The notes beneath the pieces are model-generated. The model was not told the origin of the DNA and made no database searches. It saw only the letters and a program-made list of their open reading frames with translations. This document shows, one piece after another, positions 34,669 through 44,290 of a stretch of 64,000 nt of DNA. Within the stretch, counting starts at the first letter, position 1; each line of letters begins with the position of its first letter. Origin of the DNA: Cyclobacteriaceae bacterium (GTDB taxonomy: Bacteria; Bacteroidota; Bacteroidia; Cytophagales; Cyclobacteriaceae); contig BPHC01000006.1 of NCBI GenBank assembly GCA_026003355.1, forward strand, positions 170,512-234,511, written 5' to 3'. The position numbers and the translations under genes were made by a program.

Positions 34669-35943
34669 ATGTCGTATGTAGAACCGGCTCCCATAACGGA
34701 TAAGGAAAATCCGTTCGAGGCCATGATGTCGCGCTTTCATGTGGCGGCCGTTAAGCTGGGCCTGGATGACGAAACCTATAATGTTCTAAAATCACCCTCC
34801 AAACAGGTTATCGTTTCCCTGCCCATAACGATGGATGACGGCAGCAAGAAGGTGTTCGAAGGGTACCGCGTTATTCACTCCAACATCCTGGGCCCTTCGA
34901 AAGGTGGAATACGGTACGACCCCAATGTAAACCTGGACGAAGTAAAGGCGCTGGCTGCGTGGATGACCTGGAAGTGTGCCGTGGTGGACATCCCCTACGG
35001 TGGCGCAAAGGGAGGCATTGCCTGCAACCCCCGCGAAATGTCGGCCGGTGAAATTGAACGCCTTACCCGGGCCTACACCAGCGCCATGATAGATATTTTC
35101 GGGCCTGACCGCGACATTCCCGCTCCCGACATGGGAACCGGCCCCCGCGAAATGGCCTGGCTTATGGACGAATACTCCAAAACCCAGGGTATGACTGTAA
35201 ATGCCGTGGTAACCGGCAAACCCCTAGTGCTGGGCGGCAGCCTGGGTCGCACCGAAGCCACCGGCAGGGGGGTTATGGTTACCGCCCTCACCGCCATGGA
35301 GAAAATGAAAATAAATCCCTACAAAGCCACCTGTGCTGTACAGGGCTTTGGCAACGTAGGCTCATGGGCAGCCCGCCTCCTGGCCGAACGCGGACTGATT
35401 ATTCAGGCCATCAGCGATATTTCGGCAGCTTATTACAACGAAAAAGGCATTGATGTTGAGGCTGCCGTGCAGTATGCACAAAAAAACAAGGGCTCGTTGC
35501 TGGGCTTTCCGGGTGCCGAACAAATTAACCGCGATGACATCCTTACCCTTCCGGTTGATGTGCTGGTACCTGCGGCCACCGAAGATGTGATTACCGCCGC
35601 CAACGCCCCGCGCATTCAGGCCAAATTGATTGTAGAAGGCGCCAACGGCCCCACCTCGTCAAGAGCCGACAGCATCATAAACGAAAAAGGCATAATGGTA
35701 GTGCCCGATATACTGGCCAATGCCGGCGGTGTTACCGTGTCGTATTTTGAATGGGTACAGAACCGCCTGGGTTACAAGTGGGATGCCGAACGGGTAAACC
35801 GCAGAAGCGACCGTATAATGAAAGAAGCCTTCAACAACGTGTACCAAACCGCCCAGAAGTACAACGTGTCCATGCGTATTGCAGCCTACATGGTTGCCAT
35901 CGACAAAGTTGCCAAAACCTATCAGTACCGGGGAGGATACTAA
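34669..35943 (+). CDS. Glutamate dehydrogenase (Glu/Leu/Phe/Val family)
   Basis: Interconverts glutamate with 2-oxoglutarate and ammonia. 424 residues. Substrate lysine in VVDIPYGGAKGGIACNP, catalytic region GPDRDIPAPDMGTGPREMAW, and the NAD(P) fold AVQGFGNVGSWAARLLAERG. The class of about 420 residues is usually NAD-linked in bacteria; cofactor is not certain. Together with gltBD it gives the cell two routes of ammonia assimilation or release. Its own promoter element lies upstream; psd follows after 3 bases. Confidence 0.93.
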   Translation: MSYVEPAPITDKENPFEAMMSRFHVAAVKLGLDDETYNVLKSPSKQVIVSLPITMDDGSKKVFEGYRVIHSNILGPSKGGIRYDPNVNLDEVKALAAWMTWKCAVVDIPYGGAKGGIACNPREMSAGEIERLTRAYTSAMIDIFGPDRDIPAPDMGTGPREMAWLMDEYSKTQGMTVNAVVTGKPLVLGGSLGRTEATGRGVMVTALTAMEKMKINPYKATCAVQGFGNVGSWAARLLAERGLIIQAISDISAAYYNEKGIDVEAAVQYAQKNKGSLLGFPGAEQINRDDILTLPVDVLVPAATEDVITAANAPRIQAKLIVEGANGPTSSRADSIINEKGIMVVPDILANAGGVTVSYFEWVQNRLGYKWDAERVNRRSDRIMKEAFNNVYQTAQKYNVSMRIAAYMVAIDKVAKTYQYRGGY

Positions 35944-35946
35944 ATC

Positions 35947-36606
35947 ATGACCATACACCGCGAAGGAAGAACCCTGCTTTTTGTGTTGCTCATTATAACC
36001 GTTGCGGGCATCTGGGCACTGGATTATTTTTTTGCCCAGCAGCTTGTTGTTCGCAACACGGGCATCGGAATACTGATCATCGTTTATTTACTGGTGCTTC
36101 AGTTCTTCCGCAATCCTACGGTACACGTAAAGAAAAATGCCAGCCACATTCTGGCCCCTGCAGATGGTAAAGTGGTAGCCATTGAAGAAACAGAAGAGAC
36201 CGAATACCTGCACGACAGGCGAAAACAAATATCCATATTCATGTCGCCCGTTAACGTACATGTAAACCGCATGCCGGCCGGAGGCGAAATTACCTACTTT
36301 GCCTACCATCCCGGTAAATACCTGGTGGCATGGCATCCTAAGTCGAGTACCGAAAACGAGCGCACCACCATAGCTGTTAAAACGCACAATCAAACGGAAA
36401 TCCTTTTCAGGCAAATAGCAGGTGCGCTGGCGCGCAGAATTAAATGCTACGTACAAAAGGGGCAGCACGTGGAGCAGGGTGAGGAATTTGGTTTCATTAA
36501 ATTTGGTTCGCGCGTGGATGTGTTTGTACCCTTGGATGCCATTGTTACCGTAAACCCGGGCGATAAAACCAGAGCCGGAAAAACCATTATTGCCAGGCTG
36601 GCCTAA
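35947..36606 (+). CDS. psd: Phosphatidylserine decarboxylase
   Basis: Forms phosphatidylethanolamine. 219 residues, the short (archaeal/bacterial type) class, with one N-terminal membrane hairpin (LFVLLIITVAGIWALDYFFA). The self-cleavage Gly-Ser that yields the pyruvoyl group is in KFGSRVDVFVPLDA near the C-terminus; other family motifs are ADGKVVAIEE and MSPVNVHVNRMPAGG. Three bases after the dehydrogenase, so likely co-transcribed. Confidence 0.93.
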   Translation: MTIHREGRTLLFVLLIITVAGIWALDYFFAQQLVVRNTGIGILIIVYLLVLQFFRNPTVHVKKNASHILAPADGKVVAIEETEETEYLHDRRKQISIFMSPVNVHVNRMPAGGEITYFAYHPGKYLVAWHPKSSTENERTTIAVKTHNQTEILFRQIAGALARRIKCYVQKGQHVEQGEEFGFIKFGSRVDVFVPLDAIVTVNPGDKTRAGKTIIARLA

Positions 36607-36634
36607 CTGCCGTTTGTGTTTATTGTGCAGATTA

Positions 36635-36648
36635 CCTGTAATTACAGG
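36635..36648. promoter_or_regulatory. Perfect palindrome CCTGTAATTACAGG before the desaturase
   Basis: A 14-base perfect palindrome in the 128-base gap between psd and the desaturase. Its position about 90 bases upstream of the desaturase and 78 bases before a TAnnTTTG element fits an operator. Regulator unknown. Confidence 0.45.
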
Positions 36649-36725
36649 GCAAAAGTCCGTTTTAATTCCTACATTTGAAAAATGTGTCTGCCTGATTTAT
36701 CGGGCAACACCTGTTTACCCTTACC

Positions 36726-36733
36726 TATTTTTG
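36726..36733 (+). promoter_or_regulatory. Bacteroidota -7 element before the desaturase
   Basis: TATTTTTG matches TAnnTTTG, directly upstream of the start at 36735, so the transcript would be nearly leaderless if this ATG is used; the next in-frame Met lies about 40 codons in and would remove conserved sequence. Confidence 0.4.
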
Positions 36734-36734
36734 C

Positions 36735-37835
36735 ATGCATACCCTCAAATCTATTTCCTTCGCCCCCGTACAAAAAGATTTCTTTACTGTACTTAACCAG
36801 CGCATTCACCGCCATTTCAAAGAAAAAAATATCAGCCGCTTGGCAAACACCGAAATGATGGTGAAAACCGTGTTTATGTTTGGTCTTTATCTTGTGCCCT
36901 ATACCCTGCTTATTTCGGGTACAGTTACCTCGGTTGCCGCAATGATTACCTGTTTTGTTGTAATGGGCATTGGTTTGGCAGGCATTGGTTTATCGGTAAT
37001 GCACGATGCCAATCATGGCGCATATTCAAAAAAGAAGTGGGTTAATACCGCGCTGGGTTATTCGCTTAATCTTATTGGCGGACACTCCATGACGTGGAAA
37101 GTGCAGCACAATGTATTGCACCACACTTACACCAACATACACGAGGCCGATGAGGATATCAGCCCGAGGGGCGTGCTGCGCCTGGCTCCGGCTTCGCCCT
37201 GGAAACCCGCACACCGCTTCCAGCACTGGTATGCCTGGATACTGTATTGCCTGCTTACACTGGTGTGGGTGTTTGTTAAAGACTTTACCCGGCTGCACAA
37301 GTATCAGCGCGAAGGCCTTTTGCGCACCCAGCATACTACAGCCCGGCGCGAATGGGCAATTCTTATTTTTACCAAATTATTTTATCTGCTCTGCATGATC
37401 GTTCTGCCGGCATGGCTGCTACACTTTTCGGTGTGGCAAATTCTTGCAGGCTTTTTGCTGATGCATGCCGTGGCGGGATTCATGCTGTCGGTAATCTTTC
37501 AGCCTGCCCATGTAGCCGAAGGCACCGAATACCCCATGCCCGATGCAAGCGGCCGGCTGGAAAACTCATGGGCAGTACACCAATTACTCACCACCACCAA
37601 TTTTGCTCCTTCTGCCAGGTTTTTTTCCTGGTTTGTTGGTGGCCTTAACTACCAGATTGAGCACCACCTTTTCCCCAATATATGTCACGTGCACTACCGG
37701 AAAATTGCGCCCATCGTAGCCCGCACCGCAGCCGAATTTAACCTTCCGTACCGCTCTTTGCCCTCATTTCGGCAGGCGCTGGTGTTGCATGCGCGGCACC
37801 TGAAAAGGTTGGGAAACCAAACCGGGATGGCCTAA
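36735..37835 (+). CDS. Membrane fatty acid / acyl-CoA desaturase
   Basis: Di-iron desaturase of 366 residues. The three histidine boxes are seen: VMHDANHG, VQHNVLHHTYTN and QIEHHLFPNICHVHY, with four to five membrane helices between them. The QxxHH third box is of the front-end/linoleoyl-CoA type. Likely adjusts membrane fluidity by introducing double bonds into phospholipid acyl chains. Convergent with the YihY gene, overlapping by four bases at the stops. Confidence 0.9.
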   Translation: MHTLKSISFAPVQKDFFTVLNQRIHRHFKEKNISRLANTEMMVKTVFMFGLYLVPYTLLISGTVTSVAAMITCFVVMGIGLAGIGLSVMHDANHGAYSKKKWVNTALGYSLNLIGGHSMTWKVQHNVLHHTYTNIHEADEDISPRGVLRLAPASPWKPAHRFQHWYAWILYCLLTLVWVFVKDFTRLHKYQREGLLRTQHTTARREWAILIFTKLFYLLCMIVLPAWLLHFSVWQILAGFLLMHAVAGFMLSVIFQPAHVAEGTEYPMPDASGRLENSWAVHQLLTTTNFAPSARFFSWFVGGLNYQIEHHLFPNICHVHYRKIAPIVARTAAEFNLPYRSLPSFRQALVLHARHLKRLGNQTGMA

Positions 37836-38815
37836 TTGTTCCCGTTCGCTATGAATCTGCGCCCGTGCCAGAGCGCCTGCATGCGGGCGGCATCGTGTAT
37901 GCTGGCATTGATTTCATAGCCCACCAACAGCACAATGGAAATAAGCTGAATCCAGATCATCAGGGCAATGAGCACACCTATGGAGCCATAAATCTTATTG
38001 TAGGTACCAAAATGGGTAATGTAATATGAGAAGCCATAAGAAACAGCAAGAATGGTAACAGTGGCCAGCAGCGATCCGATGGAAAAAAAACGCCAGTTGT
38101 AATGAATGGCAGGCCCAAAATAGTATATAGATGAAACTGCCAGAAAGAAAACAATGAAGATAACGGTAAACCTTAGAAACAGGAGCAACCACACAAAAAA
38201 GCTGTTAAGCCATGTGTACTCATGCAGGTGGCTCATGAGGTAGTCAAGGAACAGCTGGCCTGCCACCAGCAGAATAATGGCCAGAAATAAAACGAAAGCC
38301 AGGTTAATGGTAAGCCCCGTGGCAATGAGTCGCATTTTTACAGGTCCTCTGCGGTCGTTTGTTTTGTACACCGCGTTAAACGCGCTCATCAGAGCCATCA
38401 TGCCATTGGTGGCCAGATAAAGCGAAAACAAAAATCCGAAAGTAAGCAGTCCGCCACGTTGTTTGTTTACTATATCCTGAATGGTAGAAGCTATTACCTC
38501 GTACATACTTGGCGGCAGCAGTTCTTGCAGAAAAACCATGATGTTCTCTGCGCTCACCTCGGGTACCACAACCGATACATAGGGAATAAGTGTGAAAAGG
38601 AAAATAATGGCCGGGAAAATGGCAAGAGTAAAATTAAATGCTACACTGTTGGCCCGGCCGATGATCTCATCCTGTGTGATGTTTCGGATAAACAGTTTGA
38701 TGATTTTATACAGCGAAACATTGTTCCACTGTTTAAACCGTATTTCACGGGCCCGGTTAATGATGAGCCTAGCCGGTGTCCAGACAAAAAAATATCGTTT
38801 ATATTTAAACTTCAC
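37832..38815 (-). CDS. YihY/virulence factor BrkB family membrane protein
   Basis: 327 residues with about six membrane helices and the YihY signature near RANSVAFNFTLAIFPAIIFL (SxxxPxLxxL-like) and YGSIGVLIALMIWIQLISIV. Function of the family is unsettled (it is not RNase BN). The start overlaps the last four bases of the upstream thioesterase gene, so they are coupled. Confidence 0.88.
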   Translation of the reverse strand: MKFKYKRYFFVWTPARLIINRAREIRFKQWNNVSLYKIIKLFIRNITQDEIIGRANSVAFNFTLAIFPAIIFLFTLIPYVSVVVPEVSAENIMVFLQELLPPSMYEVIASTIQDIVNKQRGGLLTFGFLFSLYLATNGMMALMSAFNAVYKTNDRRGPVKMRLIATGLTINLAFVLFLAIILLVAGQLFLDYLMSHLHEYTWLNSFFVWLLLFLRFTVIFIVFFLAVSSIYYFGPAIHYNWRFFSIGSLLATVTILAVSYGFSYYITHFGTYNKIYGSIGVLIALMIWIQLISIVLLVGYEINASIHDAARMQALWHGRRFIANGNN

Positions 38816-39219
38816 GGAAAAAACGGTTTCAGCACGTCCATCATAGCCTGGGGCGGCCGAACCGGGCGATTGGTTTTTCGGTCAACGAAAGCCAGCAGGG
38901 TTTCGCCCCGGTTTATCAGTGCGCCACTTTCGTTGTAAATTTCGTATGTAAAACGAATTTTTACCGATGGCTTTTCGGCAAGGGTGGTAACTATGCGCAG
39001 CTGTTCATCATACCGGCCGGGTGCAATAAACCAGGAATGGTTTTCCAGTACCGGCATAATGATGCCCATTTCTTCCAACGATTTGTAGGTTAAGCCCAGC
39101 GCCCGCAGGGCCTCGACACGCGCCACCTCATAGTACATAGCATAATATCCGTAATATACATAACCCATCTGGTCGGTTTCTCCATAACGTACACGCACGA
39201 ATGTTTCTGACCGGTACAT
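38812..39219 (-). CDS. Acyl-CoA thioesterase, hotdog fold (YbgC/FadM type)
   Basis: 135 residues, single hotdog domain. RVRYGETDQMGYVYYGYYAM contains the catalytic Asp, and YEVARVEALRALGLTYKSLE follows as in 4-hydroxybenzoyl-CoA thioesterase relatives. Hydrolyses an acyl-CoA in the cytoplasm; the chain specificity is unknown. It lies directly after mltG with no gap and overlaps the YihY gene. Confidence 0.88.
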   Translation of the reverse strand: MYRSETFVRVRYGETDQMGYVYYGYYAMYYEVARVEALRALGLTYKSLEEMGIIMPVLENHSWFIAPGRYDEQLRIVTTLAEKPSVKIRFTYEIYNESGALINRGETLLAFVDRKTNRPVRPPQAMMDVLKPFFP

Positions 39220-40269
39220 TTAATTCCTGTTTAAAAACCGTGCCTTGCGCTGCTCGCGTGTAAGCGCCTGCTGATAACGCGCTGCGTTGCGGTTATGTTC
39301 GGTTAAGGTAGTGGCAAAGTTATGGTATCCGGAAAAGTCCTCGCGTGCACACATGTATAAATAATTGCTGGGCTTGTAATTCAGAACGGCATCAATAAAA
39401 TAAATTTCGGGCATGTTAATGGGGCCCGGCGGCAGCCCCTTGTACTTGTAGGTATTGTAGGGAGAGTCTATTTCCTTATGCTGGTTCAGCACCCGCTTGA
39501 TCGAAAAATCGCCTGAGGCAAACACCAGGGTGGGGTCGGCCTGCAGGGGCATGTCTTTTTTTAGCCGGTTCAAATACAGGCCTGCAATTACCGGGGCTTC
39601 TTCGCGTTTCACCGTTTCGGCCTGCACAATAGATGCCAGAATGGATACCTGCACCGGTGTAAGCTCCAGGGCTTCGGCTTTTCGTGTGCGTTCTTCGTTC
39701 CAGAATATGCGGTACTCGCGGTACATGCGTTCAATCAAATCGTCTGCAGAAATATTATAATACACTTCATAGCTGTTGGGAATAAACATCGTAAGCACGT
39801 TGTCTTTGGTAAACCCATACGTATTGCTCATGGTAAACTGTACCAGGGCAGCTTCAAACGCCTCAGGAGTCAGGGCCAGATTACGGGTTATTTTGCGGGC
39901 CAAATCAGAAATCAAACGCACATTATTAAAAGTAATCATCACCGGTTCCTGATGCCCCAGCCGCAGATAGCGTATGGCCTGCAGATTGCTCATGTTGGTT
40001 TGCAGCACGTACCTTCCGGGCTTTACCTGCCTGTCGTATTTAATAAGCCTGGCCAGAAAGCTAAACGACACCAGGTCCTGTACGTAGCCCCCCTCATGTA
40101 AAATGCGCTGAACGGTGCGGAAGTTTGCCGTATCGGGTATTAAAATTTCGCGCGGTTCTTTGTTTACCAGAATATTGGGTGTATAGCATATCTGATAAAA
40201 GTAGAAGACAAACGTGATGAGCAATACAGAAAACAACAGAAAAAGAAAAAGTCTGCGTAAGCCTTTCAT
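39220..40269 (-). CDS. mltG: Endolytic murein transglycosylase
   Basis: Cuts nascent glycan strands at the inner membrane. 349 residues: a membrane anchor (LRRLFLFLLFSVLLITFVFY), a LysM-like part and the YceG domain with the catalytic Glu in IVQAETVKREEAPVIAGLYL, followed by LQADPTLVFA and YNTYKYKGLPPGPINMP. Single-copy family, functionally linked to the elongation genes at 24-29 kb. Confidence 0.93.
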   Translation of the reverse strand: MKGLRRLFLFLLFSVLLITFVFYFYQICYTPNILVNKEPREILIPDTANFRTVQRILHEGGYVQDLVSFSFLARLIKYDRQVKPGRYVLQTNMSNLQAIRYLRLGHQEPVMITFNNVRLISDLARKITRNLALTPEAFEAALVQFTMSNTYGFTKDNVLTMFIPNSYEVYYNISADDLIERMYREYRIFWNEERTRKAEALELTPVQVSILASIVQAETVKREEAPVIAGLYLNRLKKDMPLQADPTLVFASGDFSIKRVLNQHKEIDSPYNTYKYKGLPPGPINMPEIYFIDAVLNYKPSNYLYMCAREDFSGYHNFATTLTEHNRNAARYQQALTREQRKARFLNRN

Positions 40270-40358
40270 ACCATTGCTGAATTTTCAAAATTACAAAATT
40301 CAACGAAGTGCCCGGCCTGCCACCCCTGCGGTATACCGGGAAATGATAATATTGCACC

Positions 40359-40982
40359 ATGGCTGCAGAGCTTGTTCGTATTCATCCGGTTAACCCCGAA
40401 ACGCGGAAAATTAACCGCGTAACGGAGTGTCTGCGCTCAAGTGGATTAATAATCTATCCTACCGACACGGTGTATGGCCTGGGGTGCGACCTGCTAAACC
40501 GCAAAGCCATAGAGCAGCTGTGCCGCGTGCGGCAAGTAAAGCCCGAAAAACTTAACCTGTCTTTTATTTGCAGCAGCATAAGCGAGGCAGCGCAGTATGT
40601 TAAGCGAATCGATACTCCGGTGTTTAAGCTTATGAAAAAAATCCTGCCCGGACCCTACACCTTTATTTTCGAGTCCTCATCGGCTGTACCCAAAATACTG
40701 GGAGTAAACAAAAAAACCGTGGGCCTTCGCATACCCCGGCACCCTGTTCCCTTACAGCTGGTACAAACGCTTGGCAATCCGCTGATTAGCGCCTCCATAA
40801 AATCAGATGACCCGATTGAAGAATACCTCACCAATCCCGAAGACATATACCACAGGTTCAACCACGCAGTTGATATGGTTATTGACTCCGGGGCAGGGGG
40901 AAACATTCCCTCCACCATACTCGATTGCACCGGAGACGAAATAATTGTTTTACGCAAAGGCCTGGGAACTGCTGATTTCTGA
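40359..40982 (+). CDS. tsaC: L-threonylcarbamoyladenylate synthase (YrdC/Sua5 family)
   Basis: First enzyme of t6A tRNA modification: threonine, bicarbonate and ATP to threonylcarbamoyl-AMP. 207 residues with the YrdC core: [20 protein letters not shown], the [11 protein letters not shown] segment, [14 protein letters not shown] and the end [20 protein letters not shown]. No Sua5 C-terminal domain. Followed after two bases by the WbqC-like gene. Confidence 0.92.
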   Translation: MAAELVRIHPVNPETRKINRVTECLRSSGLIIYPTDTVYGLGCDLLNRKAIEQLCRVRQVKPEKLNLSFICSSISEAAQYVKRIDTPVFKLMKKILPGPYTFIFESSSAVPKILGVNKKTVGLRIPRHPVPLQLVQTLGNPLISASIKSDDPIEEYLTNPEDIYHRFNHAVDMVIDSGAGGNIPSTILDCTGDEIIVLRKGLGTADF

Positions 40983-40984
40983 CC

Positions 40985-41617
40985 ATGAAACGCTGTGTAA
41001 CAGACCTTCACTATCTGCCCTGCCTGGCCTGGTTTGCGCAGATTATGATGTACGATGAGGTAATCATTGAAAAGCATGAGTACTACCAAAAGCAATCCTA
41101 CCGAAACCGGTGCCACATAAGGGCTGCCCACGGCATGCACCGCCTTATTATTCCGGTAAAGGTTCATGGAAAGGTGCCCGTCCATCAGGTGCCAATCGAC
41201 TATAGCCAGAAGTGGGTAAACAACCACTGGCGAACCCTGGTTTCGGCTTACCGGCTTTCGCCCTTTTTCGAACATTACGAACACGAGCTGCACCAGCTTC
41301 TCTATTCCTGCGTTACGCACCTCTATCAGTTTAATGTAAACCTTTTACAGGCCATACTGAAATGGCTTGGCGTTTCGGTCAAACTGTCAGAAACCGTAGC
41401 CTACCAGCACCATTATTCCGGTGCCATAGCCGATTTGCGCAACACCATCCACCCCAAATTACCCACTGGCACAGATTTGGCAGACCCTTTGCGCTACCGG
41501 CAGGTATTTGGCGCGGATTTTATAGCGAACCTTAGCATTATTGACCTGCTTTGCTGCCAGGGCCCCGGTTCAGCCGCTTTGTTAAGAGCCGCTATACCGC
41601 ACAGCCGAACAAATTAG
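40985..41617 (+). CDS. WbqC family protein
   Basis: 210 residues resembling the WbqC-like family (DLHYLPCLAWFAQIMMYDEV, YRNRCHIRAAHGMHRLIIPV, SYRLSPFFEHYEHELHQLL). Members occur near polysaccharide genes and are suspected transferases, but no activity is established. Here it follows tsaC by two bases, and the gap to clpC is about 110 bases. Confidence 0.8.
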   Translation: MKRCVTDLHYLPCLAWFAQIMMYDEVIIEKHEYYQKQSYRNRCHIRAAHGMHRLIIPVKVHGKVPVHQVPIDYSQKWVNNHWRTLVSAYRLSPFFEHYEHELHQLLYSCVTHLYQFNVNLLQAILKWLGVSVKLSETVAYQHHYSGAIADLRNTIHPKLPTGTDLADPLRYRQVFGADFIANLSIIDLLCCQGPGSAALLRAAIPHSRTN

Positions 41618-41730
41618 CCGGCGGCAACGTTGTTTACACAACCCTGTACAAACCTGAGATACACTGCTAAAAAAGATAAAACAGACAAAAAAAATTTTAC
41701 TTTTACAATAATTTGGCACACGTTTACCGT

Positions 41731-44259
41731 ATGGAGGCAAAATTCTCAAACCGCGTAAAAGAAGTCATCAGCTTGAGCCGCGAAGAGGCCCTTCGTCTTG
41801 GGCACGACTACATCGGCACCGAACACCTGCTGCTGGGCCTCATCCGCGAAGGTGAAGGCGTAGCGGTTAGTGTGCTTAAAAAACTGGGTGTTCCCCTTGA
41901 CGAACTGCGTGCAGAAATTGAACGCATTTCAAAAGGAACGGCCACCCATCAGATAAAAAACCTTACCAACATACCCCTCACCAAAGCTTCTGAAAAGGTC
42001 CTCAAAATAACCTACCTGGAGGCCAAGATATTCAAGGCACAGCTTATCGGCACCGAGCATCTGCTGCTCTCCATTTTGCGCGATTCGGATAACCTGGCCT
42101 CGCAACTACTGGCCAAATACGATGTAAACTACGATGTTGTAAAGGAAATGCTGGAATACCAGCACGAAGGCCCGCAGAATGCTTCAGAAACTGATGACCC
42201 GGATGAAGATGCCTCGCGCCTGTTTGGCAGTGGCAGCGGTTCGGCCGGAAAAGAAAAGAAGGGAACAGAAAAATCGCGTACCCCGGTGCTCGACAACTTT
42301 GGCCGTGACCTTACCCGCCTGGCCGAAGAAGGCAAGCTGGACCCTATTGTAGGACGCGAAAAAGAAATAGAGCGGGTAGCCCAGATTTTAAGCCGCAGAA
42401 AGAAAAACAACCCCATCCTTATTGGTGAACCGGGCGTGGGCAAAACAGCCATTGCCGAAGGCCTTGCCCTGCGCATTGTGCAGAAAAAGGTATCGCGCGT
42501 ATTGTTCGGAAAGCGCGTTGTAACACTCGACCTGGCTTCGCTGGTGGCCGGCACCAAGTACCGCGGGCAGTTCGAAGAACGCATGAAGGCCGTGATGAAC
42601 GAACTGGAAAAATCACCCGATGTAATTCTGTTTATTGACGAACTCCACACCATTGTAGGTGCCGGCGGCGCTTCGGGCTCGCTCGATGCCTCGAACATGT
42701 TTAAACCTGCGCTGGCGCGCGGAGAAATTCAGTGCATTGGCGCCACCACCTTGGACGAGTACCGCCAGTATATTGAAAAGGATGGCGCCCTGGCGCGCAG
42801 ATTCCAGATGGTAATGGTCGACTCCACCACACCCGAAGAAACCCTGCAGATTCTGGAAAACATTAAAGACAAGTACGAAGAACACCACCACGTTATCTAC
42901 ACCAAAGAAGCCATCGAGGCCTGCGTGCGGCTGTCAGACCGCTACATCAGCGACCGCTTTCTTCCTGATAAAGCCATTGATGTGATGGACGAAGCCGGAG
43001 CGCGCGTACACATTAACAACATTCACGTTCCGGAAGAAATCCTGAAACTGGAAGAGGCCATAGAAGAAGTGAAGAAAGAAAAAAACCGCGTGGTTAAAAG
43101 CCAGAAGTACGAAGAAGCTGCGCAACTTCGCGACAAGGAAAAGAAACTGCTTGAACAGCTTGAACTGGCCAAAGCCCGCTGGGAAGAAAAAACACGTACC
43201 GAAAAATACGTGGTTAACGAAGAGAACGTTGCCGATGTTATAGCCATGATGACCGGCATTCCCACCAAACGCATTGCCCAGAAAGAAAGCAACAAACTGC
43301 TGGGCATGGCCGAAGAACTAAGCGCACGGGTTATTGGCCAGGAAGAGGCCATTAAAAAACTTACAAAAGCCATTCAGCGTACAAGGGTAGGACTTAAAGA
43401 TCCGAAAAAACCCATTGGCTCGTTCATATTTCTCGGTCCAACCGGTGTGGGTAAAACCGAGCTGGCCAAGGTACTGGCCACCTATCTGTTCGATAAGGAA
43501 GATGCCCTCATCCGGATCGACATGAGCGAATACATGGAAAAATTTTCGGTATCGCGGCTGGTAGGCGCCCCTCCGGGTTACGTGGGCTACGAAGAAGGCG
43601 GGCAGCTTACCGAAAAGGTAAGGCGCAAGCCCTATTCGGTGGTGCTGCTCGATGAAATAGAAAAAGCACACCCCGATGTATTCAACATTCTGTTGCAGGT
43701 GCTTGATGACGGCATCCTTACAGATGGCCTGGGCCGCCGGGTCGATTTCCGCAACACCATTATTATCATGACTTCCAACATCGGTGTTCGCGACCTTAAG
43801 GATTTCGGAACCGGCATAGGCTTCAGCACGGCCGCCCGCCGTGAAAGCGAAGAAGAACTGATGAAGGCCACCATACAAAATGCCCTGAAAAAGGCCTTCA
43901 GCCCTGAGTTTCTTAACCGCCTGGACGATGTAATTGTGTTCAACTCGCTTAAACGCGAACACATACATCAGATTATTGAACTTACCCTCAAAAAAGTTTT
44001 TGCCCGCATCAATGCCCTGGGATACTCGGTTGAATTAACCGAAAAAGCCAAGGATTTCCTGGCCGAAAAAGGTTACGACCACCAGTTTGGTGCACGGCCT
44101 CTGCACCGGGCTATAACCAAATACCTGGAAGACCCGGTGGCCGAAGAAATACTGAAAGGAGAAATTGAAGAAGGCGGCACCATTATAGCCGACCATGACG
44201 GCCAGGCCGACCAGTTATTGCTGAAGGTTAAAAAGCCAAAGGCTGCGAAAAAAGAATAA
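41731..44259 (+). CDS. clpC: ATP-dependent Clp protease ATP-binding subunit
   Basis: Hexameric unfoldase that feeds proteins to ClpP. 842 residues from the ATG at 41731 ([20 protein letters not shown]); the longer frame from a TTG at 41713 is unlikely. Order: two N-terminal Clp_N repeats with [23 protein letters not shown]1 with Walker [10 protein letters not shown], a UVR middle domain ([20 protein letters not shown]), AAA2 with Walker [13 protein letters not shown], and the C-terminal D2-small domain with [18 protein letters not shown] plus overall length separates ClpC from ClpA and ClpB. Confidence 0.96.
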   Translation: MEAKFSNRVKEVISLSREEALRLGHDYIGTEHLLLGLIREGEGVAVSVLKKLGVPLDELRAEIERISKGTATHQIKNLTNIPLTKASEKVLKITYLEAKIFKAQLIGTEHLLLSILRDSDNLASQLLAKYDVNYDVVKEMLEYQHEGPQNASETDDPDEDASRLFGSGSGSAGKEKKGTEKSRTPVLDNFGRDLTRLAEEGKLDPIVGREKEIERVAQILSRRKKNNPILIGEPGVGKTAIAEGLALRIVQKKVSRVLFGKRVVTLDLASLVAGTKYRGQFEERMKAVMNELEKSPDVILFIDELHTIVGAGGASGSLDASNMFKPALARGEIQCIGATTLDEYRQYIEKDGALARRFQMVMVDSTTPEETLQILENIKDKYEEHHHVIYTKEAIEACVRLSDRYISDRFLPDKAIDVMDEAGARVHINNIHVPEEILKLEEAIEEVKKEKNRVVKSQKYEEAAQLRDKEKKLLEQLELAKARWEEKTRTEKYVVNEENVADVIAMMTGIPTKRIAQKESNKLLGMAEELSARVIGQEEAIKKLTKAIQRTRVGLKDPKKPIGSFIFLGPTGVGKTELAKVLATYLFDKEDALIRIDMSEYMEKFSVSRLVGAPPGYVGYEEGGQLTEKVRRKPYSVVLLDEIEKAHPDVFNILLQVLDDGILTDGLGRRVDFRNTIIIMTSNIGVRDLKDFGTGIGFSTAARRESEEELMKATIQNALKKAFSPEFLNRLDDVIVFNSLKREHIHQIIELTLKKVFARINALGYSVELTEKAKDFLAEKGYDHQFGARPLHRAITKYLEDPVAEEILKGEIEEGGTIIADHDGQADQLLLKVKKPKAAKKE

Positions 44260-44290
44260 TAGCCATGGGGGGCACCAAAGTACGCCCTTT

